Origin: Gammaproteobacteria bacterium
Lineage (GTDB): Bacteria > Pseudomonadota > Gammaproteobacteria > Chromatiales > Chromatiaceae
Direction: 5' to 3'
NCBI GenBank assembly: GCA_020445405.1
Contig: JAGRGQ010000009.1
Location: 1 to 64,000 of the forward strand
Length of the DNA stretch: 64,000 nt
Positions within the stretch are counted from its first letter, which is position 1; every line of letters begins with the position of its first letter. Below the pieces are notes generated by a model that saw nothing but the letters and a program-made list of their open reading frames with translations, was not told the DNA's origin and ran no database searches. This document shows positions 35,648-45,692 of this stretch, piece after piece. A program made the translations under genes and the position numbers.

Positions 35648-36861
35648 GGCAGCATCTCCACCGCAGCCCGCAGATTGTCCGGTGCGAGGTGCGCATAGAT
35701 CAGCGTCATTTCGATCGATGAATGCCCCATCAATTCGCGCACCGTGTTAAGCGGTACGCCTGCCATCACTAACCGGCTGGCGAATGTGTGGCGGATATCG
35801 TGGAATCGGAAGTTTTCAATTCTGGCAGCCTTCAACAAATTGCCGAAGGACTTTTGAAAAAAGTGTTTTCCGAATACTGGATTAGCCGGTAACTGAGCCA
35901 CTTTCCCCTTGTGGATCTTCAGCACTGATACAGCGGTATTGTTTAGCGGGATATGGCGGGTCTGTCCCGACTTCGCACCTTTACCGTGAACCGTTAGCGT
36001 CTGGCGTTTCAGGTCAATGTCACCCCATTGCAGGTTCCACAGCTCACCGCGCCGAAGCCCGGTATTGAGTGCCAGCATCACCAGCGGGGTCAGGTTGTCG
36101 GCATACTCTCCCAGCTCCGGCAGCAGATCGTAATCCCTTTCCTTGCGCCACTCGTTGGCATTGCGCCGTCCCTCACGGAGACGGCTATCACGCGCCATCA
36201 GTGTGGCCAGCAGGCGCTTATTCTCTGCGTCGGTCAGATACCTGATAACTGGCCTCTTGTCGAACTTCAGGAACTTCAGACGAGCCAGGGGGTTGGTCGG
36301 CAGCAGATCCAAGTCAACCGCCCGCTGGAGTGCGGTTTTTAATGCTTTCGACTGTCTGTTGATTGTTGCCGGTTTAAGTCCGGCTTTCTGCTTCTTGATG
36401 CGCCATGTTTCAACATCAGCCAGCCGGATGTCTTCCAGCGGCTTGTCTGCCAGCTTAAAACTTGCCAGATAGGCTTGTGTTTCCTTTGGTCGGCTGTAGT
36501 TCTGTTCCAGATATTCGTTGTAGTGGTCGGTCAGGTATTTACCAAAGGTCATGACCTCAACCACAGGCGGTTCTTCCGGTTTGGCGTCTGGGTCTTCGCC
36601 CCGGAGGATTGCCAGTGCCTTCTCCACGGCCATGGAATAGGTCATCACCGGCATGGTGCCCAGTGTCCGGGGCTTGCCGTTCTGGATCAGCTTCCATATC
36701 TTTGTGCCGTTCGGCTGTACGCGCAACACTGCGCCGGGTGCGCCGGATACCTTGCGCTGATACGGCTTGTCTTCCGGTTTTGCCTTGTCGGCTCCCTGGT
36801 GGTTCAGAATCGGCGGTCTGCGCCTGTAAATTCTGGTTTCGTTTTCGGTGTTCGCTGACAT
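35644..36861 (-). CDS. tyrosine integrase of element 1
   Basis: 405 residues. N-terminal arm-binding DUF4102-like/SAM-like part, then the core with catalytic Arg in TGLRRGELWNLQW, HDIRHTFASRL, GHSSIEMTLIY and Tyr at about residue 389 (IYAHLAPDNL). Its first codon lies 139 bases from attR (37000), the usual int-att arrangement. It should integrate the element at the 3' end of tRNA-Val. AT-rich repeats (GTAAATT) just upstream may be its arm sites or its own promoter region. Confidence 0.95.
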   Translation of the reverse strand: MSANTENETRIYRRRPPILNHQGADKAKPEDKPYQRKVSGAPGAVLRVQPNGTKIWKLIQNGKPRTLGTMPVMTYSMAVEKALAILRGEDPDAKPEEPPVVEVMTFGKYLTDHYNEYLEQNYSRPKETQAYLASFKLADKPLEDIRLADVETWRIKKQKAGLKPATINRQSKALKTALQRAVDLDLLPTNPLARLKFLKFDKRPVIRYLTDAENKRLLATLMARDSRLREGRRNANEWRKERDYDLLPELGEYADNLTPLVMLALNTGLRRGELWNLQWGDIDLKRQTLTVHGKGAKSGQTRHIPLNNTAVSVLKIHKGKVAQLPANPVFGKHFFQKSFGNLLKAARIENFRFHDIRHTFASRLVMAGVPLNTVRELMGHSSIEMTLIYAHLAPDNLRAAVEMLP

Positions 36862-36999
36862 GGTGGATACCCCGCTTTATGGGCTTTCGTAAATTTTCTG
36901 TAAATTGTACGCCTTAATTTGCGTTAATAACAGAAATTAACGAACATAAATAAAACAGGTACTTATCTCGTAAGTGATTGACCGAAAAGAGCAAAAAAA

Positions 37000-37048
37000 C
37001 ACCTTGACATGGTGGAAGTCGGTGGTTCGAGTCCACTCGCGCCTACCA
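37000..37048 (+). repeat. attR of element 1 (49-bp direct repeat, copy 2)
   Basis: An exact copy of the last 49 bases of tRNA-Val. Upstream sequence does not continue as a tRNA, so this is the tail left by integration, not a second gene. Confidence 0.93.
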
Positions 37049-37060
37049 TCAAACCCGAAA

Positions 37061-37096
37061 GCACCCGGTTGCATCAGCATCGGGTGCTTTTTTCTG
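37061..37096 (+). terminator. rho-independent terminator downstream of the att core
   Basis: AAAGCACCCGG / TCGGGTGCTTTTTT forms a stable stem with a T-run. It would terminate tRNA-Val transcripts in the element-free state and now marks chromosomal sequence beyond attR. Confidence 0.65.
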
Positions 37097-37253
37097 TATG
37101 ACTTTTCCGGATTTGCCTTTTACGGCGTTGCAGCCGCTATTTTGACAGCGTTTTTCGCCGCGATCCGTGTCTGGGCCCAATATTGGATATCTGCCGGGTT
37201 GCGGTTAGTATTGTCACATATCGGATTGAGATCGTATCGACAAAAATCAGAAA

Positions 37254-37931
37254 ATGACTGAAAACCGGATATTGAAAGAGCAGATACCAGTAGAATCTGA
37301 GGGGATGGCGGCTTCGGTTGACCGGGATTCGAGGCGCTATTCGAGCCGCAGCAGCCACAGCCGCTCGGTGAAGAAAATTTTTCATCTGAGAATCATCGTC
37401 GCGGTGCTCTCAGTGGCACTGCTGATAACGATCTTCGGGTGGATTGCCGCCAGCATGAAGCTCATTGCCGTCGAAGACCAATTTCACGACTATCAGCTCA
37501 GCAGCAGCGAGGGAATGTCCATCAGCGAGAGTCAGGCTGCCGAAATCGAACGTCTCAAAACGGAAAAAGAGATTCTGGTCAAAGGCGTCATCCCCGGCCT
37601 AAGACTGCTGGAGTTTGACTCTACCATCAATATCGATGACCAGTATTTCCGAAATATCGGTTTCACGCTGACCGGTACCAGCCACAGCAAGAATTACGAG
37701 TATAGAATCGTGCTGCACAACGACAGTCTGAATGTGGTGACTCCGGCGGTAACCGTGTTCCTGTTCGATGATCGTGGAATACAGGTGGGCTCTACGGTGT
37801 TGTCGAAAATGGACGCAACCTCCAAAGCCGAATTCAACGTGCTTCAACCGAATGAGACCCGATCTTATACCGGGCGTATAGCACTGAATATTCAGTCGGA
37901 GCCCAGGTATTTTCTGGTCGACGTAAAATAG
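37254..37931 (+). CDS. membrane-anchored protein of unknown function
   Basis: 225 residues. A basic, Ser/Arg-rich cytoplasmic N-terminus precedes one membrane helix (IIVAVLSVALLITIFGWIAAS, about 48-68), a coiled-coil (about 90-110) and a beta-sandwich-like outer domain (FTLTGTSHSKNYEYRIVLHNDSLNVVTPAVTVFLFD). ATG 37254 is plausible; ATG 37305 has a stronger GAGGGG site. Not recognised. It precedes the molybdoenzyme gene by about 70 bases on the same strand. Confidence 0.6.
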   Translation: MTENRILKEQIPVESEGMAASVDRDSRRYSSRSSHSRSVKKIFHLRIIVAVLSVALLITIFGWIAASMKLIAVEDQFHDYQLSSSEGMSISESQAAEIERLKTEKEILVKGVIPGLRLLEFDSTINIDDQYFRNIGFTLTGTSHSKNYEYRIVLHNDSLNVVTPAVTVFLFDDRGIQVGSTVLSKMDATSKAEFNVLQPNETRSYTGRIALNIQSEPRYFLVDVK

Positions 37932-38003
37932 CCGATTCGGGTTCCCGGTAAAGGGACGGGGTTTTCGTATTTCACGCTGTATCTTCCGACAGATTGGATA
38001 GAG

Positions 38004-40070
38004 ATGAATTCAGATCTCCACCCCAGCGTATGTCCGCATGATTGTCCATCAGCCTGCTCGCTGGAAGTCGAAGTTATCGACGAAAACACCATTGGGCGAA
38101 TTCATGGCGCCAGGCAGAACAGCTATACCCAGGGCGTGATATGTGCAAAGGTCGCCCGCTACGCCGAACGGATTCACCATCCGGATCGATTGACGCAACC
38201 GTTGAAACGGATTGGAGAAAAGGGCGAAGGTGACTTCACCCCGATCGGATGGGATCAGGCCCTGGACGAAGTCGCGGAGCAGCTCGATCGCGCTGCAGCC
38301 GCGCACGGGGCGGAAGCTGTGTGGCCCTACTATTACGCCGGGACTATGGGTCAGCTGCAGCGGGACGGCATAAACAGATTGCGCCACGTCATGGGCTACT
38401 CCGGTCAGGAGAAAACCATCTGCACCGCGCCGGGGTACGCTGGCTGGAGCGCCGGAACCGGCGCGGGCTGGGGCGCGGATCCCCGCGAGATGCGCAACAG
38501 TGATCTGATCGTAATCTGGGGCTGCAACGCGGTGGCCACCCAGGTCAACGTCATGACACTGGTGAGTCAGGCGAAGAAGGCGCGCTCAGCCAAACTGATA
38601 GTGGTGGATCCCGATCTGACGCCAACGGCACAGAAGGCGGATCTGCATCTGCAGCCGCGGCCCGGTACCGATGGCGCTCTCGCCTGCGCGGTGATGCAGC
38701 AGCTCTTCCAGAACGGTTATGCCGACCGGGCTTATCTTGCCCGATACACCGATGCGCCGGCGCGGTTGGAGTCCCATCTGGCGCTTCGCACGCCCCTCTG
38801 GGCGGAATCGATAACCGGTATCCCGGCGGCGAAGATCGAAGCCTTCGCTGAACTCTACGGGCGGATCCGGCGCAGTTTCATTCGACTTGGTCTGGGTTTC
38901 TCTCGCGGCCGTAATGGCGCGTTCAACGTCCACGCAGTCAGCTGTCTGCCCGCGGTTACCGGAGCCTGGCAATATCAGGGGGGCGGTGCGTTGCTCGGCA
39001 CCAGCGGTCTGTTCCATCTGGACAAGCGCCTGATCGAGGGGCTGGACGCCCGGCATGCCGGCATCCGCATGCTGGACATGTCGCGGATTGGCGCGATTCT
39101 GTGCGGGAGTGTCGACGACCTGCGCGGTGGACCGGCGGTCAAGGCGATGTTCATTCAAAATACCAATCCCCTGGCGGTAGCGCCTGATCTGAACGCGGTG
39201 CGGCGTGGTTTTGCCAGGAAGGATCTTTTTGTCTGTGTTCATGAGCAGTTTATGACGGAGACTGCAAGGATGGCCGACATCGTGCTTCCGGCCACCTGTT
39301 TTCTGGAGTACACCGATATCTACCAGTCATACGGACAGATGCATCTGCAGCTGGCGCGCCCGGCGGTATCTCCACCGGGTGAATGCCGTTCCAACCATCG
39401 GGTGATCTGCGAACTGGGAGCCAGGCTGGGAGCGGTACATCCCGGCTTTGCCATGAGCGAGGAGGAGATCATCGACGCGACACTGACAGCTTCCGGGTAT
39501 CCGTCCCTGGAAACAATGGCCGAAACGCGCTGGCTCGATTGCAGCAAATCCTTCGAGGAGATGAATTTCTTAACCGGTTTCAATTGGCCCGACGGGCGTT
39601 TTCGCTTTGCGCCCGACTGGAAAGCACTTGGTCCTCTGGGTGGCAGGATGCCGTGCCTGCCCGATCACTGGGACGTGATCGACGCTGCCACACCGACGCA
39701 TCCGTTCAGATTGATAACGCCTCCGGCGCGCACGTTCCTCAATACCTGTTTTACCGAAACACCGGGATCGCGCGACAAAGAGCGGAAACCGCGTGTGCGC
39801 ATGCATCCCCGGGATGCGCTGCCGCTCGGCATCGAACAGGGCAGCAAGGTGGCAGTGGGCAACGAATCCGGCGAAGTTCATCTGGAGGCAAGCCTGTTTT
39901 CCGGCCTCCTCCCCGGGGTGGTTGCGGTGGAGGGAATCTGGCCGGGCCACGCATTTGACAACGGCGTGGGCATCAATACGCTGGTAAGCGCGGATCCGAT
40001 TGCGCCTGTCGGTGGTGCCGGGTTCCATGATACCGCGGTCTGGGTGAAACTTCTTGCGGAAAGAGTCTAG
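38004..40070 (+). CDS. molybdopterin oxidoreductase, DMSO reductase family (cytoplasmic)
   Basis: 688 residues. N-terminal 4Fe-4S site CPHDCPSAC...VICAK, then molybdopterin-binding domains typical of the DMSO reductase family (IVIWGCNAVATQ; FIQNTNPLAVAPD; C-terminal molydopterin dinucleotide-binding domain near 570-680). There is no Tat signal, so it should be cytoplasmic. No small electron-transfer subunits are next to it. The substrate is unknown, as is usual for this subgroup. Confidence 0.88.
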   Translation: MNSDLHPSVCPHDCPSACSLEVEVIDENTIGRIHGARQNSYTQGVICAKVARYAERIHHPDRLTQPLKRIGEKGEGDFTPIGWDQALDEVAEQLDRAAAAHGAEAVWPYYYAGTMGQLQRDGINRLRHVMGYSGQEKTICTAPGYAGWSAGTGAGWGADPREMRNSDLIVIWGCNAVATQVNVMTLVSQAKKARSAKLIVVDPDLTPTAQKADLHLQPRPGTDGALACAVMQQLFQNGYADRAYLARYTDAPARLESHLALRTPLWAESITGIPAAKIEAFAELYGRIRRSFIRLGLGFSRGRNGAFNVHAVSCLPAVTGAWQYQGGGALLGTSGLFHLDKRLIEGLDARHAGIRMLDMSRIGAILCGSVDDLRGGPAVKAMFIQNTNPLAVAPDLNAVRRGFARKDLFVCVHEQFMTETARMADIVLPATCFLEYTDIYQSYGQMHLQLARPAVSPPGECRSNHRVICELGARLGAVHPGFAMSEEEIIDATLTASGYPSLETMAETRWLDCSKSFEEMNFLTGFNWPDGRFRFAPDWKALGPLGGRMPCLPDHWDVIDAATPTHPFRLITPPARTFLNTCFTETPGSRDKERKPRVRMHPRDALPLGIEQGSKVAVGNESGEVHLEASLFSGLLPGVVAVEGIWPGHAFDNGVGINTLVSADPIAPVGGAGFHDTAVWVKLLAERV

Positions 40071-40077
40071 GCTTCGG

Positions 40078-43000
40078 ATGGAAAAAACGACTGCAGATTC
40101 AGATCTGGAAAACGCGATGCAGGAAAGGCCGGCAAAAATCTCTCTCTGGCGAAAGCTGGGTCGGGCACTGATCCTCCTCCTCGTGCTGTTGGGAGCCCTC
40201 TATACGCTTGGCGGGTTTGTCCTGCTGCCCAGACTGGCCAAGGATGCGCTTGAAAAACAGGTGCAGCAGACTCTCGGCCGCGAGCTTAAGGTGCACGCGA
40301 TAGATTTCAATCCCTTCAGTTTTTTCATGCGTCTGAATGGCGTCGAACTGCAGGAGGCGGACGGCACACTGCTGCTCTCGCTCCGGTCATTGTCGGCGGA
40401 TCTGCTACTGCGGGATCTGATCGAGGGTAAAATCACGCTCAACGAAGTCAGCCTGCAGGCCCCCTGGGTTCATCTGCGGATAGATCAGAATGGAACCCTG
40501 AATCTGATGCGTCTTATAGCGGATGCCGCTGCCGGAACGAACGAACAACAGAGCAGTACCGGTGCTGAACAAGCACCCCCGCAGTTCCTGATTAAGCGGT
40601 TTCAGATTGGCAATGGAACAGTCAGACTGACGGATCTGTCCGGGACCACTCCCAGGGAAGCCTATGTCGTACCGGTCAATCTGACGCTGAATGAAATCAG
40701 TAATCGACCCGGGGTCAAATCGCCGGTAAACATGACCGCGACAACCTCCGGCGGTGGGTCGCTGCGCTGGAAAGCGGACCTTTCTCTGCAGCCGTTCTCG
40801 TCCCATGGCGGGATGCAAATCAGCGGACTCAAAGCGCTGACGCTTTGGGAGTTTCTGCAGGACAGGTTGAATATCGATCCGCCGCATGGGTCCATTGATC
40901 TGGAGGCCCGTTACAGCTTCAGTCAATTGGACTCGGGACCAAGCCTGGTCGTGGATGCGCTCGAGCTGAAGCTGTCGGCTCTCCTGTTGCGGCTCAAAGG
41001 AGCTGCCGATCCACTGCTTAGCCTGCAGACGGTCGCGCTGACCGACGGCAGATTCGAACTGGATGGCAATCGACTGACGATCGGACAACTGCGGGTGGCT
41101 GACGGCGCAGTGAACGTCTCCAGGAAAAAACGAGTCATCGATTGGAGCGAATTGGTACGGAAGAGAGAGGATAATTCGCGCCAGAACGATCTGCAGGAAG
41201 CGCGCAGCCCAGGTCCGGACTGGCGTGCTGAGCTGCAGCAGCTGAACGTGGAGAATATCGCGCTGGCATTTGGTGACGGGGATCTGGGACGACCGGTCGC
41301 CACCAGCATCGGCAGTGCGGCGCTGACGCTCAGCGCCAGGGCAGAGCAGGCGGCCGGCCGGTTAAGCGCGCAGATTGACGGATTTGGTTTGAAACTGAGA
41401 GAGATTGCGATGCGGCAGACTGGGATGCCGGAGCCGTTGCTGGTGCTGAATGAGGCGCAGCTGCATCGGGGTAGAATGGATCTGGCTTCCCGTTCGATCG
41501 CTATCGACAAAGTTGAATTCAAAGGGGGGCGGACACGCGTTGTCCGGGAAAAAAGCGGCCGCATCGATTGGCAGAGCATGTTTAATGGGACAGCGGACAG
41601 CCAGAATTCCGAGCCGGCCGTTCAACAGCCCGATAAGCCGTGGCAGGTGGAGGCCGCTTCAGTGCTGCTCGACAAGTTCGATGTTGCGCTCAGCGATCAC
41701 ACCAATGCGGCGGCGGCGGAGCTGCATCTTTCACCGGTTGCGTTGAAGTTGACCGGGGTCAGCAGCGCGCTGGAAAAGCCGATTGGGGTTGACTTGGCGG
41801 TCGCAGTCAAGGAGGGGGGTAACCTGGCGGTAAAGGGTAGATTCACTGCCGCCAAACCGGAAGCCGAGCTGGATATCGATGTAACAGCGTTGTCCCTGTT
41901 GCCTCTGCGGCCTTATCTTCAGCCGGTGGCGGCGATCAAGCTGGATTCCGGCAACCTCTCTACCAGGGGAAGGCTCAAGTACGGCGGTGACCGGAAGGAT
42001 GCACTTTCATACAACGGCGCTGTGCAAATCGAGGAACTCCGGATCAGTGAACCGAAAACCGGGGAGACACTGCTGGGGTGGAAGCTGCTCGACGCGTCCG
42101 AACTGGCATTGTCGCTGAAACCGGACGGTCTGCAGATCAGGGAGATACTGCTCACCGAACCCGCCGGCAAGTTTGTCATCAACAAGGACTTGAGCAGCAA
42201 CTGGCAGCATCTCTCCAAAGAGGAGCCGGAGCAGGTGACGGCAGATGCCGCACAGATTGTGCAGAGTCCGTTTCCGGTCAGTGTGGATCGGATTCAGGTC
42301 GATGCAGGCAAGCTTGATTTCGCCGATTTCAGTCTGCCGCTGGAATTTTCAACCAGGATACACGAACTGAGCGGCGCCGTCGTCGGCATATCCACGGCAC
42401 CGGGCGCAAAGGCGAGCAGCGATCTGAAGGGCAGGGTGGACGAGTTCGGTTCAGCCGTTATCAAGGGGGACATCGCGCCTTTGGATCCCCTTTTGTTCAC
42501 CGACATGCGGGTTGTTTTCTCCAACCTCAGCATGGCGAACCTGACACCCTATACCGCCAAATTCGCCGGGTATCTGATCGATTCGGGCAAGCTGTCGCTG
42601 GATCTGCACTACCGGATCGAGGGTAAAAAGCTGCTGGGTGAAAACCAGGTCGTCCTCAACAAATTGAAGCTGGGTAAAAAAGTGAAGAGTCCGGATGCCA
42701 TCGATGCGCCGCTGGAACTGGCGATTGCGCTGATGCAGGACAGCAGGGGCATCATCGATCTCGGTCTGCCCATCAAGGGGGATATGAACGATCCGGAATT
42801 CAGCTACGGCCATCTGGTGTTCAAAGCTATTGGTAATCTTTTTACCAAAATAGTGACTGCACCGTTTCGTATTCTTGGCGCAATTCTGGGCGTGAAGGGG
42901 GATGATCTGGACTCGGTGGCGTTCGAGCCTGGATCTGCGCTGCTGGCCCCACCCGAGCAGGAGAAACTGAAGGCGGTGGCCAAGGCGCTGTCGGAACGCC

Positions 43001-43548
43001 CGAAACTGGCGTTGCAGATTCAGGGTCAGTACGACGAAAAAGCCGATGGAGAGGCACTGAGGGAGCTTGCGTTGAGGAGGGAGATTGGCGAGCGTCTGGG
43101 TAGAAAGCCGGCGCCGGGCAAACGACCGGACCCGATCAGTCTGACAGACCATAAAACGCGCGCGGCAGTCGAGGAGTTGTTTGCGGAAAGGATTTCAGCG
43201 ACTGAGCTGGCAAAACTTAAGACGCCGCCCAAATCGCAACCGGAGACGGGCGGGAACAAGCCGGGAGCCGGATCGGGGGTTGCCGGCAAGGATGCGGGTG
43301 AGCAGCAGACCGGTTTGCCAACCCCCGATTTTTACGAAAATCTATACCGGCGCCTGGTCACAGCGCAACCCCTTGCCGCGGCGGCACTGGAAAATCTGGC
43401 GCGCGAACGGGGCCAGGCAATTGTTCAGGGGTTAACCACGGCAGGAAAGCTGCCGGATGCCAGGATCAGACTGCTGGCCACGGCTTCAGTTACGTCGCCG
43501 GATGCCGACAAGATAATCTCGAAGATGAACCTGGGGGTTGGCAATTAG
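40078..43548 (+). CDS. large AsmA/DUF748-like protein
   Basis: 1156 residues from ATG 40078; a TTG start at 40054 would overlap the molybdoenzyme gene. One N-terminal membrane helix (LILLLVLLGALYTLGGFVLLP) leads into a very long repetitive beta domain (LKVHAIDFNPFSFFMRLNGVELQEADGTLLLSLRSL; later FSNLSMANLTPYTAKFAGYLIDSGKLSLDLHYRIEGKKLLGENQVVLNKL). This is the DUF748 form of the AsmA-like superfamily, whose relatives bridge the periplasm and may carry phospholipids. The C-terminus (about 960-1150) includes an OmpA-like stretch (FEPGSALLAPPEQEKLKAVAKAL). Confidence 0.85.
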   Translation: MEKTTADSDLENAMQERPAKISLWRKLGRALILLLVLLGALYTLGGFVLLPRLAKDALEKQVQQTLGRELKVHAIDFNPFSFFMRLNGVELQEADGTLLLSLRSLSADLLLRDLIEGKITLNEVSLQAPWVHLRIDQNGTLNLMRLIADAAAGTNEQQSSTGAEQAPPQFLIKRFQIGNGTVRLTDLSGTTPREAYVVPVNLTLNEISNRPGVKSPVNMTATTSGGGSLRWKADLSLQPFSSHGGMQISGLKALTLWEFLQDRLNIDPPHGSIDLEARYSFSQLDSGPSLVVDALELKLSALLLRLKGAADPLLSLQTVALTDGRFELDGNRLTIGQLRVADGAVNVSRKKRVIDWSELVRKREDNSRQNDLQEARSPGPDWRAELQQLNVENIALAFGDGDLGRPVATSIGSAALTLSARAEQAAGRLSAQIDGFGLKLREIAMRQTGMPEPLLVLNEAQLHRGRMDLASRSIAIDKVEFKGGRTRVVREKSGRIDWQSMFNGTADSQNSEPAVQQPDKPWQVEAASVLLDKFDVALSDHTNAAAAELHLSPVALKLTGVSSALEKPIGVDLAVAVKEGGNLAVKGRFTAAKPEAELDIDVTALSLLPLRPYLQPVAAIKLDSGNLSTRGRLKYGGDRKDALSYNGAVQIEELRISEPKTGETLLGWKLLDASELALSLKPDGLQIREILLTEPAGKFVINKDLSSNWQHLSKEEPEQVTADAAQIVQSPFPVSVDRIQVDAGKLDFADFSLPLEFSTRIHELSGAVVGISTAPGAKASSDLKGRVDEFGSAVIKGDIAPLDPLLFTDMRVVFSNLSMANLTPYTAKFAGYLIDSGKLSLDLHYRIEGKKLLGENQVVLNKLKLGKKVKSPDAIDAPLELAIALMQDSRGIIDLGLPIKGDMNDPEFSYGHLVFKAIGNLFTKIVTAPFRILGAILGVKGDDLDSVAFEPGSALLAPPEQEKLKAVAKALSERPKLALQIQGQYDEKADGEALRELALRREIGERLGRKPAPGKRPDPISLTDHKTRAAVEELFAERISATELAKLKTPPKSQPETGGNKPGAGSGVAGKDAGEQQTGLPTPDFYENLYRRLVTAQPLAAAALENLARERGQAIVQGLTTAGKLPDARIRLLATASVTSPDADKIISKMNLGVGN

Positions 43549-43703
43549 TTTTGCCTTTGTCCGGTTATCTCTTAAAATGACCGCTCCAAACGTTATCCTG
43601 ATCATTGCCGGATCCAAGCCGCCATCGATCGGATTTGATTATGGCCGGACCCGACAGTGCGGTTTTTTTTCAGTATTGCAGTCACCGCTGAGAGAGTTGT
43701 TTG

Positions 43704-45614
43704 ATGCCTCTGATCACCCTGCCCGACGGCACACAAAAAACCTTTGAACACCCGGTAACCGTGCGCGACGTTGCCGCATCCATAGGCCCCGGACTGGCAA
43801 GAGCGGCAGTCGCGGGACGCGTCGACGGCAAGCTGGTCGACCTTTCGTTTCCGGTTGTACAGGACGCGGAAGTGGCGATCGTCACCGATCGTGACGATGA
43901 CGCACTGGAGATTATCCGTCACTCTACCGCGCACTTGCTGGCCCAGGCGGTGAAGGAGCTGTTTCCCGAGGCGCAGGTGACTATCGGCCCCACGATTCAG
44001 GATGGATTCTATTACGACTTTTCGTATCAGCGCCCCTTCACCCAGGATGATCTGCAGCGGATCGAAGAGCGGATGAAGGCGCTGGCCAAGGCGGACTACA
44101 CGGTGACCCGACTGGTCATGTCACGCGATGATGCTGTCACATTCTTTCGTGATCAGGGAGAGGCGTACAAAGCCGAGATTATTGAGTCGATCCCGGCAAA
44201 CGAAGAGCTTTCACTCTACAGCCAGGGCGCTTTTACCGATCTCTGCCGCGGCCCGCATGTCCCATCCACCGGTAAGCTGGGTGCATTCAAACTGATGAAG
44301 CTGGCAGGCGCGTACTGGCGCGGCGACTCCAGCAACGAGATGCTGCAGCGCATCTACGGTACCGCCTGGCGCAACAAGGAGGAGTTGAAGGGTTATCTCT
44401 ATCGGCTGGAGCAGGCGGAGAAACGCGACCACCGTAAACTGGGCAAGGCGCTGGACCTGTTTCATACCCAGGAAGAGGCGCCCGGCATGGTTTTCTGGCA
44501 TCCGAAAGGCTGGGCCATTTATCGTGCTGTCGAACAGTACATCCGCGAAAAAATCGGCAGCGCCGGTTATCAGGAGATCCGTACCCCGCAAATCGTCGAT
44601 CGCAGCCTGTGGGAGAAGTCCGGGCACTGGGGAAAGTACCGGGAAGGGATGTTCACCACCCAATCCGAAAACCGGGATTTTGCGATCAAGCCGATGAACT
44701 GCCCCTGCCACGTTCAGGTATTCAACCAGGGGATCAAGAGTCACCACGATCTGCCGCTGCGCCTGGCCGAATTTGGCTCCTGTCACCGCAACGAAGCCAG
44801 CGGCACGCTGCATGGTCTGATGCGCGTGCGCAACTTTGTGCAGGACGACGCGCACATATTCTGCACCGAGGATCAGATTCAGGATGAGGTGTCGCGTTTT
44901 GTCGATCTGCTGTTCGAGGTTTATGCCGATTTCGGATTCACCGATATTCAGATAGCGTTATCCACCCGGCCGGAAATGCGGGTTGGCAGCGACGAGGTGT
45001 GGGACAAGGCGGAGCGGGCGCTGGAAGAGGCACTTGAAGCCAAAGGGCTCGCATGGAAGCTGCAGCCGGGTGAAGGCGCTTTCTATGGACCTAAAATCGA
45101 CTTTTCACTGCGTGACTGCCTGGACCGGATATGGCAGTGCGGCACCATTCAGGTGGACTTCTCCATGCCGGGCCGTCTGGATGCCAGCTATATTGCCGAT
45201 GACAACAGTCGTAAAGTGCCGGTCATGCTGCATCGTGCCATTCTCGGCTCTCTTGAGCGCTTCATCGGCATTTTGATCGAAGAGAGTGCCGGGGCGCTGC
45301 CGGTCTGGTTAGCACCGGTTCAGGCGGTGGTGATGAATATTACCGACCGGCAGGCTGAATTCGCGAAAAAAGTGGTTCAAATTCTGCAGGTGCAGCACTT
45401 TAGAGTGGAATTGGACTTGAGAAACGAGAAGATCGGTTTTAAAATCCGCGAGCATACATTATCCCGGGTGCCCTACCTGCTGGTTCTGGGCGACCGGGAA
45501 GTGGAAAACGGGACGGTGGCCGTCCGCACGCGCAGTGGCGAAGATCTCGGCAGTATGGAGGTCGGGGCATTTTCGCAGACACTGGCGGCTGAGGTCGCTC
45601 GTCGCTCGAATTGA
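43704..45614 (+). CDS. thrS: threonyl-tRNA synthetase
   Basis: 636 residues from ATG 43704 (a TTG lies directly before). TGS domain at 1-60, editing domain with [16 protein letters not shown] and [10 protein letters not shown], class II core with MNCPCHVQ, motif 2 region [31 protein letters not shown] and motif 3 near [15 protein letters not shown], then the anticodon-binding domain. It charges tRNA-Thr. It starts the conserved thrS-infC-rpmI-rplT-pheST-ihfA order. Upstream DNA has no obvious tRNA-like operator, though E. coli thrS is self-regulated that way. Confidence 0.98.
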   Translation: MPLITLPDGTQKTFEHPVTVRDVAASIGPGLARAAVAGRVDGKLVDLSFPVVQDAEVAIVTDRDDDALEIIRHSTAHLLAQAVKELFPEAQVTIGPTIQDGFYYDFSYQRPFTQDDLQRIEERMKALAKADYTVTRLVMSRDDAVTFFRDQGEAYKAEIIESIPANEELSLYSQGAFTDLCRGPHVPSTGKLGAFKLMKLAGAYWRGDSSNEMLQRIYGTAWRNKEELKGYLYRLEQAEKRDHRKLGKALDLFHTQEEAPGMVFWHPKGWAIYRAVEQYIREKIGSAGYQEIRTPQIVDRSLWEKSGHWGKYREGMFTTQSENRDFAIKPMNCPCHVQVFNQGIKSHHDLPLRLAEFGSCHRNEASGTLHGLMRVRNFVQDDAHIFCTEDQIQDEVSRFVDLLFEVYADFGFTDIQIALSTRPEMRVGSDEVWDKAERALEEALEAKGLAWKLQPGEGAFYGPKIDFSLRDCLDRIWQCGTIQVDFSMPGRLDASYIADDNSRKVPVMLHRAILGSLERFIGILIEESAGALPVWLAPVQAVVMNITDRQAEFAKKVVQILQVQHFRVELDLRNEKIGFKIREHTLSRVPYLLVLGDREVENGTVAVRTRSGEDLGSMEVGAFSQTLAAEVARRSN

Positions 45615-45692
45615 GAGCTTGTTCTGAGATAAGGCGCTGGAACAGGGTGCGCCTATGCTTGGGACAGGCTTTGTTCTTTGGGGGAAACTGAA

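Larger units (their letters stand above)
28093..37048. mobile_element. element 1: capsid-encoding integrated phage satellite-like island
   Basis: An 8.96-kb insertion bounded by a perfect 49-bp direct repeat at tRNA-Val, with an integrase next to the right border. Contents from right to left: integrase, unknown gene, AlpA-like factor, a C4-type RNA candidate, TOPRIM protein, O-like and P-like replication proteins, small proteins, HK97 capsid, coiled-coil protein, small Cys-rich protein. Two plus-strand cargo genes lie toward the left. No terminase, portal, tail or lysis gene is seen, which argues for a satellite or a decayed prophage. Confidence 0.88.
36862..37253. other. int promoter, right border of element 1 and flanking DNA
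   Basis: 392 bases with no gene. Holds the AT-rich upstream region of int with GTAAATTTTCTGTAAA at 36889-36904 and attR at 37000-37048. Between 37049 and 37253 lies a short GC hairpin (AAAGCACCCGGTTGCATCAGCATCGGGTGCTTTTTT, about 37060-37095), which looks like a rho-independent terminator for the tRNA in the uninterrupted chromosome. Confidence 0.6.

Noticed and set aside
37000..37048. Possible second tRNA-Val gene
   Set aside because: Only the 3' half is present; bases upstream do not form the acceptor or D-arm, so it is the attR remnant.
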